64,000 nt of DNA from Ruminiclostridium cellobioparum subsp. termitidis CT1112 (GCF_000350485.1 NZ_AORV01000026.1:124001-188000); one strand, 5' to 3'. Positions 26,716-36,877 are shown, numbered from the stretch's first letter. Numbers and translations are program-made. The notes: generated by a model not told the origin, from the letters alone.

Positions 26716-28449
26716 CTAAGCGGTTTGACTTTCAATTTTCCATGTTTTTGCCTGTTGCTGGGCAGCCCACAACTCATAATAAAGACCGCCCTCGTCAATC
26801 AGCTCCGAATGCCTGCCCCTCTCGGCAATCCGTCCTTCTTGAAAGACTAGAATGCGGTCTGCCGACCGGATGGTCTGCAAATGATGTGCAATGACCAGCA
26901 CCGTCCGGCCTATAGCTAGATTGCTGACGGCTTTTTGGATAGATACCTCATTCATGGAATCCACATTACTGGTTGCCTCGTCAAGCAGTACAACAGGGCT
27001 GTCTTTTAAAAGAGCGCGGGCAATTGAAAGCCTTTGCTTCTGGCCGCCGGAAAGTCCTGCGCCGCCTTCTCCCAGCATAGTTTTATACCCATCCGGCAGA
27101 CTCATGATGAAATGGTGGATCATAGCCTTTTTTGCCGCATCAATGACCTGTTCTTTCGTTGCTCTGCTGTTTCCCATTTTGATGTTTTCGTAAACGGTGT
27201 CAGCAAATAAGATGACATTTTGCATGACAATGCTTATTTTTGACAGCAGCTCGTCATAATCCATTTCACGGATGTCCACACCTCCGATTTCAATTTTACC
27301 TGACTGGCAATCCCAAAAGCGCAGGAGGAGACTGGTGATGGTCGTTTTACCAGACCCGGATGGCCCTACTAAAGCTGTGAGGCTCCCCTGCTCCAGAGTA
27401 AAATCTGCATCTTTCAATTCAAAACCGTTTTCCTCATACCGAAAACTCACATGGTCAAAATGGATATCGAACCGGTTGGCAGACTTTGGCGCAATTGGAT
27501 TTTCCATAACGGGGGCACCCAACAGCTTTGCAATTCTCCCGTAACTGTCCCTGGCACCGGTATAGCTCATCCTGTAGCTTTCCAAACCGGCAAACGGCTT
27601 GTAGAATTCCTGGCTGAAAACAATAAAGTATACGTAGCCGTCGGCATCAAGAATTTTATACCAGGTGAGAATACCCCCGATCAAGGCAAGCAAGCCAAAG
27701 CAAAGCTCAAACGGAATAAAATATCTTGCGGAGTCACCTGCTCCGGCTCTGGATTCCGCTTTGCTGCTTTCCTTAAAGCACCGGGCACTTTCTTTTAACC
27801 GGTTTTGAAAAAATATGTTTTCGGGAAAAGCCTTCAGCAGAGGGATACCTTTTGTATACTCTACAAACCGGCTGACCATATCTGCCAGATTTCGTTTGTT
27901 TTCTTCCTTTAATACCAGAGATCTTTTAATACCCGCTGCTTGCATCCACAGCGCCAGGGGCAATAATGAAATCATTACCAGCCCCATTCTCCAGTCAAGT
28001 ATAAAAAGGGCAATGCCAACCACAAGGGATGTCAGGGTATCGCTCACGACTCTTGAGCCTAAGTGCGCCACAGCGCCCTCCAGATTATCCACGTCGTTTT
28101 GTACAACCGTACTTATTTCACCAAGGCGTTCCCTGGTATAAAAACCCAGGGAGAACTGTTTTAACCTGCGGATAATTTTCTCCTTTAAGTTCATTTCCAT
28201 TTCAAAACCGCCAAAGTGTGTGGTGCCGACGGAAATGATGCTGGCAACAAATTTTGCGGCAAGCATTCCGATCATCAGCCACCAGTATCCTGCCAGATCT
28301 TTTTTTCCCTCGGTAATTGCTGTCAGCATACGGAAAACCGTCAGCATAATGCCTGCAAACAGGAGGGAACTGATGGTGTTGGCAATGGTGGCTGCTGCCA
28401 GCATGCGCTTACCCTTCTTGCTGATATGTGCAAACAATTCTTTGATCAT
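26716..28449 (-). CDS. ABC transporter, fused permease/ATPase (siderophore or metal type)
   Basis: This 577-residue half transporter has six membrane segments (residues 15-300) and a C-terminal ATPase with GPSGSGKTT, a degenerate-free signature LSGGQKQR, and the Walker B/switch region VLLDEATSNVD. It overlaps its partner gene by the ATGA stop/start, so the two form a heterodimer. Pairs of this shape beside AraC and DtxR regulators resemble the YbtP/YbtQ and IrtAB iron-siderophore systems; the substrate is inferred from context. Confidence 0.88.
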   Translation of the reverse strand: MIKELFAHISKKGKRMLAAATIANTISSLLFAGIMLTVFRMLTAITEGKKDLAGYWWLMIGMLAAKFVASIISVGTTHFGGFEMEMNLKEKIIRRLKQFSLGFYTRERLGEISTVVQNDVDNLEGAVAHLGSRVVSDTLTSLVVGIALFILDWRMGLVMISLLPLALWMQAAGIKRSLVLKEENKRNLADMVSRFVEYTKGIPLLKAFPENIFFQNRLKESARCFKESSKAESRAGAGDSARYFIPFELCFGLLALIGGILTWYKILDADGYVYFIVFSQEFYKPFAGLESYRMSYTGARDSYGRIAKLLGAPVMENPIAPKSANRFDIHFDHVSFRYEENGFELKDADFTLEQGSLTALVGPSGSGKTTITSLLLRFWDCQSGKIEIGGVDIREMDYDELLSKISIVMQNVILFADTVYENIKMGNSRATKEQVIDAAKKAMIHHFIMSLPDGYKTMLGEGGAGLSGGQKQRLSIARALLKDSPVVLLDEATSNVDSMNEVSIQKAVSNLAIGRTVLVIAHHLQTIRSADRILVFQEGRIAERGRHSELIDEGGLYYELWAAQQQAKTWKIESQTA

Positions 28450-30188
28450 AGACCTGAAACCTCCTTGATATTCCAATGCTCTGCCTGCCGCTCAGCTTCC
28501 ACCATGGTCTTATACAGGCTGTTTATCTCAAGCAGCTCGTTATGTCTCCCTTTGGCAGCAAGCTCACCGCCCTGCATGACAATAATTTGATCGGCCGACC
28601 GGATGGTGTTCAGGTGATGGGCGATAATAATCAACGTCTTATTTTCGCATAGGCTGCCGATGGCTTGCTGAATCAACGCCTCGTTATAGGGATCAATGGC
28701 TGCCGTCGCTTCATCCAGTATTACGATTGGAGCGTCCTTTAAGATCATGCGTGCTATGGAAATCCTTTGCTTTTCTCCTCCGGACAGTTTGGCGCCGCCT
28801 TCTCCTGCCATGGTTTGGTAACCCTCCGGGAAACCCATGATTATATCATGTATCTTTGCCTTTTTCGCTGCGTTGACGATTTCCTCCCGACCGGCATCCT
28901 TTTTGCCGATACGGATATTTTCTTCAACAGTGCTGTTAAATAAGAAGGTATCCTGCTGGACAATGGAGATCAAAGCCGACAAATCCTGTTCGTGAAAATC
29001 CTTCACATTTCGTCCCCCAATGGTAACGGCTCCGCTGTCAGGCTGCCAGAAATTCATCATGAGATTGGCCATAGTGCTCTTTCCGGCCCCGGAGGGACCA
29101 ACGATGGCATTGACGGAATTCTTTTTAAAGATGACATTGATGTTCTTTAAAGTCTTTTCATTTTCATCGTAACCAAATGTGACATCTTTGAATTCTATGT
29201 CTCCCGCAGTCGGATCTTTATGTTTTTCTTTTTCAGGTTCCGCTGGAACCTTCATCACGGATTCCACTGCCGTCATGGTATTCTTAAAAACAATTTTGTT
29301 GTATTCCAGAGACATGGACTTCGAGAAATTTTTTGAGAATTGTCCGGCAAGGATAATCGACAGAATGTAGACGATAATACCCCAGGCGGTAACAGGCTGC
29401 CTGCTTAAAATGGCCGAGCCGGCAATGGCCACCGCGACGATACCGCCCTCCATAAGCAGGAAGATCAAACTCATGGGTACTGACTGCACATAGATCGCTT
29501 TCCTGGCGCTGTCAATATATTTGTACATGCTTTGCAGGACCTTTCCCGTTTTCTTTTCTTCGCTGCTGAAAGCTTTGATTGCAGAGATTGCCCCGATGTA
29601 TTCCATCACATTTTCAGAAACAGTTTTAATGCTTCTCTGGTAATCCTCCACCGATTTCGTCCAGAGCTTGCTGAAAATGGGCATCAGTACAAATACAAAT
29701 GGAACGGTGGATATGACCGCAATACCCAAGCGCCAGTCCAGAACCGCCACAATAGCAAAAGCAGCCACACAGGCGATATTCGTAATGACCACATCGGGAA
29801 GGGTATGGGCCAGATAAATTTCGATCCGTTCCACATCCCGGTCTATAATATTTGCCAGATCTCCGGCTTTTCTTTTTTGAAAAAAAGAAAATGGCAGCTT
29901 TTTCAGGTGCCCGATCATGCCTAGCCGTATTTCCAGCAGGGAAGAATAGGCGTAATCGTGCGCTTTCCATAAAGCCAGAGCATAAAAAACAGCTTTGATT
30001 ATTTGGCAAAGGCATACGGCTGTTCCGAGCAGAATCACCCTTCCAAGCGAAGTTCCATCCCACAACAAACTTATCATATATACAACAATAAGGATCGAAA
30101 GTATGCCTGTGACAACGCTGATAGCCGTAAAAAAAGCCGATAGCCCTCCTCTTTTTTTATAAATATTAACTTGATTTGTTTTTTCCAT
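28446..30188 (-). CDS. ABC transporter, fused permease/ATPase (siderophore or metal type)
   Basis: This 580-residue half transporter has an N-terminal six-helix domain and a C-terminal ATPase with GPSGAGKST, LSGGEKQRISIARMI and IVILDEATAAID. The ATG at 30188 is preceded by AAGGAGGGTG, so the longer frame from 30263 is rejected. It is the first gene of the two-gene unit with 26716-28449. The two proteins resemble each other and probably pair. Proximity to metal regulators and to an NRAMP carrier favours a metal or siderophore substrate. Confidence 0.88.
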   Translation of the reverse strand: MEKTNQVNIYKKRGGLSAFFTAISVVTGILSILIVVYMISLLWDGTSLGRVILLGTAVCLCQIIKAVFYALALWKAHDYAYSSLLEIRLGMIGHLKKLPFSFFQKRKAGDLANIIDRDVERIEIYLAHTLPDVVITNIACVAAFAIVAVLDWRLGIAVISTVPFVFVLMPIFSKLWTKSVEDYQRSIKTVSENVMEYIGAISAIKAFSSEEKKTGKVLQSMYKYIDSARKAIYVQSVPMSLIFLLMEGGIVAVAIAGSAILSRQPVTAWGIIVYILSIILAGQFSKNFSKSMSLEYNKIVFKNTMTAVESVMKVPAEPEKEKHKDPTAGDIEFKDVTFGYDENEKTLKNINVIFKKNSVNAIVGPSGAGKSTMANLMMNFWQPDSGAVTIGGRNVKDFHEQDLSALISIVQQDTFLFNSTVEENIRIGKKDAGREEIVNAAKKAKIHDIIMGFPEGYQTMAGEGGAKLSGGEKQRISIARMILKDAPIVILDEATAAIDPYNEALIQQAIGSLCENKTLIIIAHHLNTIRSADQIIVMQGGELAAKGRHNELLEINSLYKTMVEAERQAEHWNIKEVSGL

Positions 30189-30401
30189 AATCACCCTCCT
30201 TATGATATAAGATTTAAAAATATAGGTTGTAAAATCAGCATAAAAGTTCGGCATTTCAAACAAATTTTAACAGAGCTGAAATTCTTGAACAATAAGAGGC
30301 ACTGAATTTGATTTTTTTATGGCAGAAGTTTATTCATAACGGGCAGATTGTAAGCATGGATCAAATCCCATATCGGGATAATCGGGTGTTTCCGGCAAAA
30401 T

Positions 30402-30440
30402 AAAAAAAGGCTGTGCTTTCCGTTTCTGAAAAACACAGCC
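30402..30440 (-). terminator. Terminator after the NRAMP-Usp gene
   Basis: On the minus strand GGCTGTG and CACAGCC form a stem, followed by a seven-base T run. It lies about 37 bp past the NRAMP gene stop. Confidence 0.85.
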
Positions 30441-30476
30441 CACAAATTTTTGCCCTTGCTCCTGTCATCCATATTA

Positions 30477-32369
30477 TTATTTCGCAATCAATATCGGTAT
30501 TTTGACTCTATCTTTTACTCTGTTTGACGTTATGCCAAAAATAATATCCTTAACACCCTTATGTCCATGTGAACCGAAAACCACCATATCAGCTTCATTA
30601 TTTGTAATCATCCCGGACAACGCGTTAACTACGTTTCCATATCCAATTTCAACCCAAACATCCTTAACGCCCATTTTTCTCAGTTCATCTGCATATCTGT
30701 TCAACCTATCCCGGTCTGTTTTTGTTTCAATATCCTCAATTTCATTTCCGTAGACACTTGCACCGGCACTTTCAATTACATGCATCAGTACCAGTTCGGA
30801 TGAACCCCTGGCAATCCCGACTGCATATGAAAGAATCTCTCCGTCGCTGTCTGTAAAATCAAGAGCAACCGCAATCTTTTTGAAAGGCTTTACTTCTCTA
30901 ACCACAGGCATAATTCCGCCTCCGTGTATATCGGTTTCTCTGCGTCTTTGCAGTTTGTTTCCAAATATTTTTGCCAGCAGTGGTTCAAACACAATATAAA
31001 TCAACAGTATACCTAAAGAAACACTGACACACAGTATCAATACAGCTATCAGCAGATTGATATTTTTTCCGTTCAGCAATCCCGCCAGTGTATCCATAAC
31101 CAGCTTGATGTTCAGTACCATGATAACTGCCGCAATGAACCATGATATATACTTGGCCCATGTTGGTATGACAAACTTTTTCATTAGAATTCTATTGCTT
31201 GCAAAATGAATTAATGGAATCACTGCAAAGGAAAGCTGCATACTCAGAATTACCTGGCTCAATACCAAAAGCCATCCTGTCGAAGCTTCACCAAAGTAAA
31301 GGATTACCACCATTGCAGGTATAATTGCAAGCAGTCTGGTTATAAGCCTCCTAACCCACGGTTGGAGCCTGATATTAATAAAACCCTCCATGATAATTTG
31401 TCCTGTAAGTGTACCTGTTATGGTAGATGCCTGACCTGAAGCAATTAAAGCGACTGCAAAAAGAATAGGGGCCAGGGTTGTTCCCAGAATCGGCTGAAGG
31501 AGCTGAAAAGCTTTTTGTATTTCGTCTACGGCTACATTCCCCGTCCTATGAAAAGCTGCTGCAGCCATTACTAAAATAGCAGCATTTACGAAGAAGGCAA
31601 GATTCAGAGCGACCACAGAATCAAGCACGTTGAATTTAATTGCCTGCTTTATGCCTGCATCGCTTCTTTCAATGTTTCTTGATTGAACAAGCGAGGAGTG
31701 AAGGTATAAATTATGGGGCATGACAGTCGCCCCAAGTATACCTATTGCTATAAACAGAGCACCTTTACCCGGCAGACTTGGAATAAAGCCTTTTGCAACA
31801 AGAGCATAATCGGGTTTTGATAATATGATTTCTATGAGAAAGCTGAGTCCGATAATGGAAATTAAACCTACAACGATGGCTTCCAGCTTTCTGACGCCAA
31901 ATTTCTGAATAAATAAAATGATGAAGGTATCTAGTGCCGTGATGATAATACCGTATTCTAACGGGATGTGAAACAAAAGCTGGATTCCGATAGCCGAGCC
32001 TAATACCTCGGCAAGGTCTGTTGCAACGATTGCCAGCTCGGTTAATATCCATAGTATATAGTTGATACCTTTTTTATAATGAGCCGCACATGCCTGTGCG
32101 AGGTCCATTCCTGTGACAATGCCCAGCCTTGCGCTGAGACTCTGCAAAAAAACCGCCATAAGATTTGACATGAACAGGACCCAGATTAACGCATATCCGA
32201 ATTGGCTCCCTCCCGCTATGTCAGTTGCCCAGTTGCCAGGATCCATATAGCCGATGCTAACCAGATATGCAGGTCCTACAAAGGCAATCAATCTTTTGAA
32301 CAAATTATATTGCTTTGGTATTTGAACACTTGCATTAATTTCCGACAGAGATTTTTCGTTATCTTTCAT
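30477..32369 (-). CDS. NRAMP-type Mn2+/Fe2+ transporter fused to a UspA domain
   Basis: This 630-residue protein has an NRAMP membrane domain (residues 1-470) with the metal-binding motifs DPGNWATDI in helix 1 and MPHNLYLHSSLVQ in helix 6. It continues with a universal stress protein domain (residues 490-630) that ends GSHGHKGVKDIIFG, part of the ATP-binding G-2x-G-9x-G signature. The NRAMP part imports divalent metals with protons; the cytosolic Usp part may sense ATP or stress. The longer-than-usual C-terminus is the odd feature, since typical members stop near 450 residues. It is monocistronic. Confidence 0.88.
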   Translation of the reverse strand: MKDNEKSLSEINASVQIPKQYNLFKRLIAFVGPAYLVSIGYMDPGNWATDIAGGSQFGYALIWVLFMSNLMAVFLQSLSARLGIVTGMDLAQACAAHYKKGINYILWILTELAIVATDLAEVLGSAIGIQLLFHIPLEYGIIITALDTFIILFIQKFGVRKLEAIVVGLISIIGLSFLIEIILSKPDYALVAKGFIPSLPGKGALFIAIGILGATVMPHNLYLHSSLVQSRNIERSDAGIKQAIKFNVLDSVVALNLAFFVNAAILVMAAAAFHRTGNVAVDEIQKAFQLLQPILGTTLAPILFAVALIASGQASTITGTLTGQIIMEGFINIRLQPWVRRLITRLLAIIPAMVVILYFGEASTGWLLVLSQVILSMQLSFAVIPLIHFASNRILMKKFVIPTWAKYISWFIAAVIMVLNIKLVMDTLAGLLNGKNINLLIAVLILCVSVSLGILLIYIVFEPLLAKIFGNKLQRRRETDIHGGGIMPVVREVKPFKKIAVALDFTDSDGEILSYAVGIARGSSELVLMHVIESAGASVYGNEIEDIETKTDRDRLNRYADELRKMGVKDVWVEIGYGNVVNALSGMITNNEADMVVFGSHGHKGVKDIIFGITSNRVKDRVKIPILIAK

Positions 32370-32573
32370 GTATAACCTCCAGTAAATTCATAGTTATATT
32401 TATACCACATGCTTACTGGAATTAAACTCAAATTCTCCTCATGATCAAATTTATCAAGATTCTTTACTTAATACCTTCTGAATAGAATTTTAATGCTTCC
32501 CCGATAAATTTGGAAATCGGTATAACGGATACTGTATCTATTGTTAAAAAGTTTACTAAAATCATGAACATAG

Positions 32574-33446
32574 CTATATTACAAATTCCATTTTACTGCT
32601 GTTAAAATATGCTTTAAGTGTTTTATTTATATTTTCACCGGACTTGAAAATTATTTCCTCCTCAGTGAACTTCTCAATTTCAAATTCATAAGGAATTAAT
32701 CCGTCAGAATCAATAAATTCTTTATTTTCATACATGTATTGTCCCAGAGCATCAACTTTTGTACATGTCTTTGAATCAATTTTAAAAGCATGTATAAAGT
32801 GACGGGAACCTGAATTCATGCTTGTAAATCCGTAAGTATAAATAATACTGCTATCCACTCCGGTATTTATGACAAAAGCATCCGTAATTCTTCTATAATC
32901 TTTAAAATAAAGTTTATAGGCTGATACTGTATTGCCCCTTTTACATTGATAAAAAATATACTTTGAGTCTGAAGATTCACCAAAGTTTTCAGGTTTGCCT
33001 TCATACCTGATAATTCTTCCTTCCTTAAGCGGCATTACCGGAAACCCAAGAAGTTTTTCAAATTCATTGTCACTTATATTGAATGACTGCTCCGTTCCAA
33101 GAAAATCGTACAGCAAATTCATGGTATGGGTTAGGACATTATCGCAATTGTACATTTTATAGTTCTCATCCAATGACGAATCTTCTTTAAGTGCTTTGAA
33201 TAAAATTTTGAGTTTATCCGGAGTTGAACTTTGGTTATCCACTTCTTTAAACAAATTCCTGTCCAAATCCTCTGTCCTGTTCTTATAGGGCTTGTTAATA
33301 TCAGAGGAGACTGCAGTCATCTGATTTGTGCTTGAAGCAATAACTTCAGCTGCTGATGGATTATCAGATTTTCTCACCTTGTTGCACCCTGTGACTGTCA
33401 AAGAAAAAAATAATATAAGACAAATAAAAAAAACCGTTCTTTTCAT
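32574..33446 (-). CDS. Hypothetical lipoprotein
   Basis: This 290-residue protein begins with a lipoprotein signal (FFICLILFFSLTVTGCNK) and should be anchored to the outer face of the membrane. The rest is hydrophilic, with mixed alpha/beta character and no domain I recognise. Its position next to the secreted hydrolase cluster could be chance. Very AT-rich codons. Confidence 0.65.
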   Translation of the reverse strand: MKRTVFFICLILFFSLTVTGCNKVRKSDNPSAAEVIASSTNQMTAVSSDINKPYKNRTEDLDRNLFKEVDNQSSTPDKLKILFKALKEDSSLDENYKMYNCDNVLTHTMNLLYDFLGTEQSFNISDNEFEKLLGFPVMPLKEGRIIRYEGKPENFGESSDSKYIFYQCKRGNTVSAYKLYFKDYRRITDAFVINTGVDSSIIYTYGFTSMNSGSRHFIHAFKIDSKTCTKVDALGQYMYENKEFIDSDGLIPYEFEIEKFTEEEIIFKSGENINKTLKAYFNSSKMEFVI

Positions 33447-33545
33447 AAGTACCTCTCAATAACTTTTTAGTCGATATCTTTAGCCACCGCAGATCAATGA
33501 AATCTGTTGCCGTTTATTTTACTATATCATGAGTGCTGTAAAAAC

Positions 33546-33581
33546 AAAAGGACCCGAACCTTGATGGTTCAAGTCCCTTTG
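33546..33581 (-). terminator. Terminator after the GH16 gene
   Basis: On the minus strand an AAAGGGACTTGAACC/GGTTCGGGTCCTTT stem is followed by a T-rich run about 40 bp after the stop. It ends the four-gene hydrolase unit. Confidence 0.75.
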
Positions 33582-33620
33582 TTCTTGATTTAATTGCAGG
33601 CCAATGTATATAAAGCTGAA

Positions 33621-34883
33621 CTATCTATATACGCGTACATAATCCACATACATCTTTGCAGGGAATGCGGTAGCTCCATTGGGGCTTCCCGGCCAATTTC
33701 CGCCTACGGCAAGGTTAAACAGTATGAAGAAAGGCTTCTGGAATTCCTCAGTATTGCCTGTGCCGTTTTCAATCAGTATTTCATTAAACTGTGCTCCGTC
33801 CACAAACCATCTGATATATTTTGAATCCCATTCAATTCTGTATACATGGTATTGTGAAAAATCAATATTTCCTGAAGTTCTTCCAAAAGATGCGTACTGT
33901 CCATTATTGTCCCAATGTACAGTTCCATTTATAACCGAATTTTTGTTTACACGCTCCATAATATCGATTTCTCCGCACTTAGGCCAACTGACAGAATCAA
34001 TATTTGAACCCAGCATCCAGAAGGCAGGCCAGATTCCCTGAGTTTCGCCTGAAGGAAGCTTTATTCTTGCTTCGATTTTTCCATATGTGAACTGGCGCAA
34101 GCCTTTTGTCTTTATACGTGCCGAAGTGTAGTTCATGCCGCCATAGGCTTCCTTCTGAGCTGTTATTACCAGGTTTCCTCCTGTTACCTGAACGTTCTGC
34201 GAGCGGTTTGTGTAATATTCAAGCTCATTATTACCCCATCCGCCGCTGCCTGTGCCTATATCATATACCCAGTTTGAACTGTCCAGTGAGCTTCCGTTAA
34301 ATTCGTCGCTCCATACAAGATTGCCGCTGTCTGCAGTATTAAGGATTTTAACAGATGACATTTTGTCATTTGCATCTGTGCCAACCCAGGAAGAACTTGA
34401 AGTATAGGTCCATTTTGTTCCTCCGAAATTATCATGCTCATATACTTCAACAGTCCAGCCGTCAGGAACCTTTAAGGAGGACATCCAGTCATTGGGAATT
34501 CCTTTTGCGTTCAGCTGCGACAGTGTATAATTGCCCACTCCAAGTGTTATTGCTGTTCCCCCATAGTTTATATCGGCATAGAATGTCACTCCGTTTGCTG
34601 CCGGAGGCGGTGTCGGCGGTGGTGTCGTCCCTCCGCTGCCTTTCTCCCATAGAGCAGGGACATTGGGCGGTTCCCAGCCTGTCAGGGAAGTATGTGCCTG
34701 AATACAGGTATAAGTACTTCCGCTATAGGTTACCGTATCACCTGCCGCATATGCGGTATTCGGAGCCCATGCTCCTCTGGCGGCTGCATTTACCTGTATT
34801 GTAGTAAGAATACCGCACAACAATGCAAGCACCATTACCAGTGCCAGAATTTTGCCAAGGGATTTCTTGCTTAAAGTATGCAT
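33621..34883 (-). CDS. Secreted beta-glucanase GH16 with CBM5/12 and beta/gamma-crystallin domains
   Basis: This 420-residue protein begins with a Sec signal peptide (about residues 1-34). Residues 36-80 are a chitin-binding CBM5/12 (WAPNTAYAAGDTVTYSGSTY and GWEPPNVPALWEKG). Residues 98-182 are a beta/gamma-crystallin domain with two Ca2+-type motifs, NDWMSS and NDKMSS. Residues 185-420 are a GH16 catalytic domain with GEIDIMERV: Glu305 is the likely nucleophile and Glu310 the acid/base. The enzyme should cut beta-1,3 or mixed-linkage glucans. An AGGAGG-type site precedes the ATG. The N-terminal 180 residues are almost identical to those of the next gene. Confidence 0.92.
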   Translation of the reverse strand: MHTLSKKSLGKILALVMVLALLCGILTTIQVNAAARGAWAPNTAYAAGDTVTYSGSTYTCIQAHTSLTGWEPPNVPALWEKGSGGTTPPPTPPPAANGVTFYADINYGGTAITLGVGNYTLSQLNAKGIPNDWMSSLKVPDGWTVEVYEHDNFGGTKWTYTSSSSWVGTDANDKMSSVKILNTADSGNLVWSDEFNGSSLDSSNWVYDIGTGSGGWGNNELEYYTNRSQNVQVTGGNLVITAQKEAYGGMNYTSARIKTKGLRQFTYGKIEARIKLPSGETQGIWPAFWMLGSNIDSVSWPKCGEIDIMERVNKNSVINGTVHWDNNGQYASFGRTSGNIDFSQYHVYRIEWDSKYIRWFVDGAQFNEILIENGTGNTEEFQKPFFILFNLAVGGNWPGSPNGATAFPAKMYVDYVRVYR

Positions 34884-34919
34884 TTAATCAACCTCCTTTA
34901 ATATCACCTTGAACCTGTT
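34349..34919. repeat. Long direct repeat, copy A (matches 36355-36912)
   Basis: The 5' part of the GH16 gene (ribosome binding site, signal peptide, CBM5/12 and crystallin domain) is nearly identical at the DNA level to 36355-36912 in the GH64 gene. The match continues into the upstream leader, which reads AACCTCCTTTAATATCACCT in the minus-strand complement of both copies. Confidence 0.85.
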
Positions 34920-34972
34920 CCGTATTCCTCCATCACTATTCAAGAAATACAGAACAAAGTCTTTAAAAAGTA

Positions 34973-36877
34973 TCACCAGCCGATGTTGATGATGGCACCT
35001 CTGGGACTGGTGGCGTGAATAGCTGAACTCTGGTCATTCACATCGTCATAGCAGAAACCGTATGCTTTGGCGTTCAAACTGTGGTCATGAAAGAATTTGG
35101 CGTAATAATCAGCCGGTCCGGTCTGATAGTAAGCAGAAGGATTATTCAAGTTGGCCGCATTTCCTATGACATGACGATGGAAAGCAGCGCAAATCTGCGC
35201 TTGAAGTACCTTTTCAATTTCATTTCCGGTTGCCAGTGTGCCTGCACCTCCCCAAACATCCTCACCGGTGGGTTTATTCACACGGTAAACAGTAGTATCA
35301 CCGGGCCTTGTAAAATTCATCTGTGTGCCGGATACTCTTCCTGTAAATGTACCTTGAGGAACGGTTAGCACAAAGTTACTGGTGGAATATTGGGACCAGA
35401 TGCTGTTAATGTAGCTGTTAAAATAAGTACCGTTGGTCTGTCCGGCCCTGAAACCGCCATGAATAGGCGCAACAATGCGGTATGGTGCCTGTACGGTAGC
35501 CAGGCTCTTGAATTCAGCAGGCACTTCTTTTTGGAATGCACTGAAAATGGATGCTCTGGATTCGGTGATTCCAACCTTTGCAAAGGAAGAATAATTGTTG
35601 CTGCTGCCGGTAAACATTTCGATAGTATACGGCACGCCGAACATGTCGACCTGGGTGGTATTAATCCAAACCTCACCGTTAATCACAGCAAACTCCGCCC
35701 AATCAAAATATTTATTATAGCTTGAATCCGATGGATTCTCAATATTGGGATAAGCAATACCTACAGTGCCATCCGCCGCCGTATTAAACGGGATATCCAG
35801 GGGTGTGCCCATTGAAATATACAGTCTTCCTGAACTCACATAAGCCGGAATCTGGAAACCGTTTAAAGAACTCAGGGGATAGAAATAAGGGGATGCATTC
35901 TGTCCCGAAACACATTGAGTCATGGTTCCATCGGGTGAAATGGTGCAAAATTGGCCGTTTCTATTCTTGCCAATTATATTGGCATAAATCTGGCCGTTAC
36001 TGTAAACCCCATTGGTATTGTTATTGAATTGAATGGTCATCTGCATACCGGAGTTCAGCGGAATCAAAGAAGTACTGTTTGATGTATTAATCGTATAAGT
36101 AGCTGATGCCACTGCTGAGTCAGTCATTCCTGATTTTACAGCAATAGCTTTTATCGTCTTGGTGCTGGTAACAGATATTGCCCCTGTATACTGGGCAGAG
36201 GCTGCTGTAGGTGTTGAACCGTCGGTAGTATACCTTATGGTAGCACCTGAAGTGGCACAGGCTAAAGTTACTGAAACTGAAGATGTATATCCCCCCGCCG
36301 CAGGATTGAAGGCAGGTGCTGCAACAGTCTGTACCGGAGTTCCGCTGATAACCTTAACAGATGACATCCTGTCATTTGCATCTGTGCCAACCCAGGAAGA
36401 ACTTGAGGTGTAGGTCCATTTTGTTCCTCCGAAATTGTCATGCTCATATACTTCAACAGTCCAGCCGTCAGGAACCTTTAACGAAGACATCCAGTCATTG
36501 GGGATTCCCTTTGTATTCAACTGAGCCAGTGTATAATTGCCTGCTCCCAGCGTTATTGCTGTTCCCCCATAGTTTATATCGGCATAGAATGTCACTCCGT
36601 TTGTTTCTGGCGGTGGTGTTGTCCCTCCGCTGCCTTTCTCCCATAGAGCAGGGACATTGGGCGGTTCCCAGCCTGTGAGGGAAGTATGTGCCTGAATACA
36701 GGTATAAGTACTTCCACTGTAGGTTACCGTATCACCTGCCGCATATGCGGTATTCGGAGCCCATGCTCCTCTGGCGGCTGCACTTGCCTGGATTGTAGTA
36801 AGAATACCACACAATAATGCAAGCACCATTACCAGTGCCAGAATTTTGCCAAGGGATTTCTTACTTAAAGTATGCAT
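34973..36877 (-). CDS. Secreted beta-1,3-glucanase GH64 with CBM5/12, beta/gamma-crystallin and CHB_HEX domains
   Basis: This 634-residue protein has a signal peptide (1-34), a CBM5/12 (36-80), a beta/gamma-crystallin domain (95-176), and one chitobiase-C-type Ig-like repeat (184-265, [16 protein letters not shown]). The C-terminal GH64 domain is at 270-634. In GH64 the catalytic pair is Glu and Asp 16 residues apart; here Glu395 (FDWAEF) and Asp411 (TTQVDMFG) fit. The enzyme should release laminari-oligosaccharides from beta-1,3-glucan of fungal walls. It follows the lysozyme gene on the minus strand in the same cluster. Confidence 0.9.
   Translation of the reverse strand: MHTLSKKSLGKILALVMVLALLCGILTTIQASAAARGAWAPNTAYAAGDTVTYSGSTYTCIQAHTSLTGWEPPNVPALWEKGSGGTTPPPETNGVTFYADINYGGTAITLGAGNYTLAQLNTKGIPNDWMSSLKVPDGWTVEVYEHDNFGGTKWTYTSSSSWVGTDANDRMSSVKVISGTPVQTVAAPAFNPAAGGYTSSVSVTLACATSGATIRYTTDGSTPTAASAQYTGAISVTSTKTIKAIAVKSGMTDSAVASATYTINTSNSTSLIPLNSGMQMTIQFNNNTNGVYSNGQIYANIIGKNRNGQFCTISPDGTMTQCVSGQNASPYFYPLSSLNGFQIPAYVSSGRLYISMGTPLDIPFNTAADGTVGIAYPNIENPSDSSYNKYFDWAEFAVINGEVWINTTQVDMFGVPYTIEMFTGSSNNYSSFAKVGITESRASIFSAFQKEVPAEFKSLATVQAPYRIVAPIHGGFRAGQTNGTYFNSYINSIWSQYSTSNFVLTVPQGTFTGRVSGTQMNFTRPGDTTVYRVNKPTGEDVWGGAGTLATGNEIEKVLQAQICAAFHRHVIGNAANLNNPSAYYQTGPADYYAKFFHDHSLNAKAYGFCYDDVNDQSSAIHATSPRGAIINIGW

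Noticed and set aside
29532-29924. 130-codon plus-strand frame inside the ABC gene
   Set aside because: It is antisense to a complete, motif-bearing ABC transporter and has no domain of its own.
34355-34804. Long plus-strand frames opposite the hydrolase modules
   Set aside because: They mirror the repeated CBM/crystallin coding sequence and recur only because that module is repeated.
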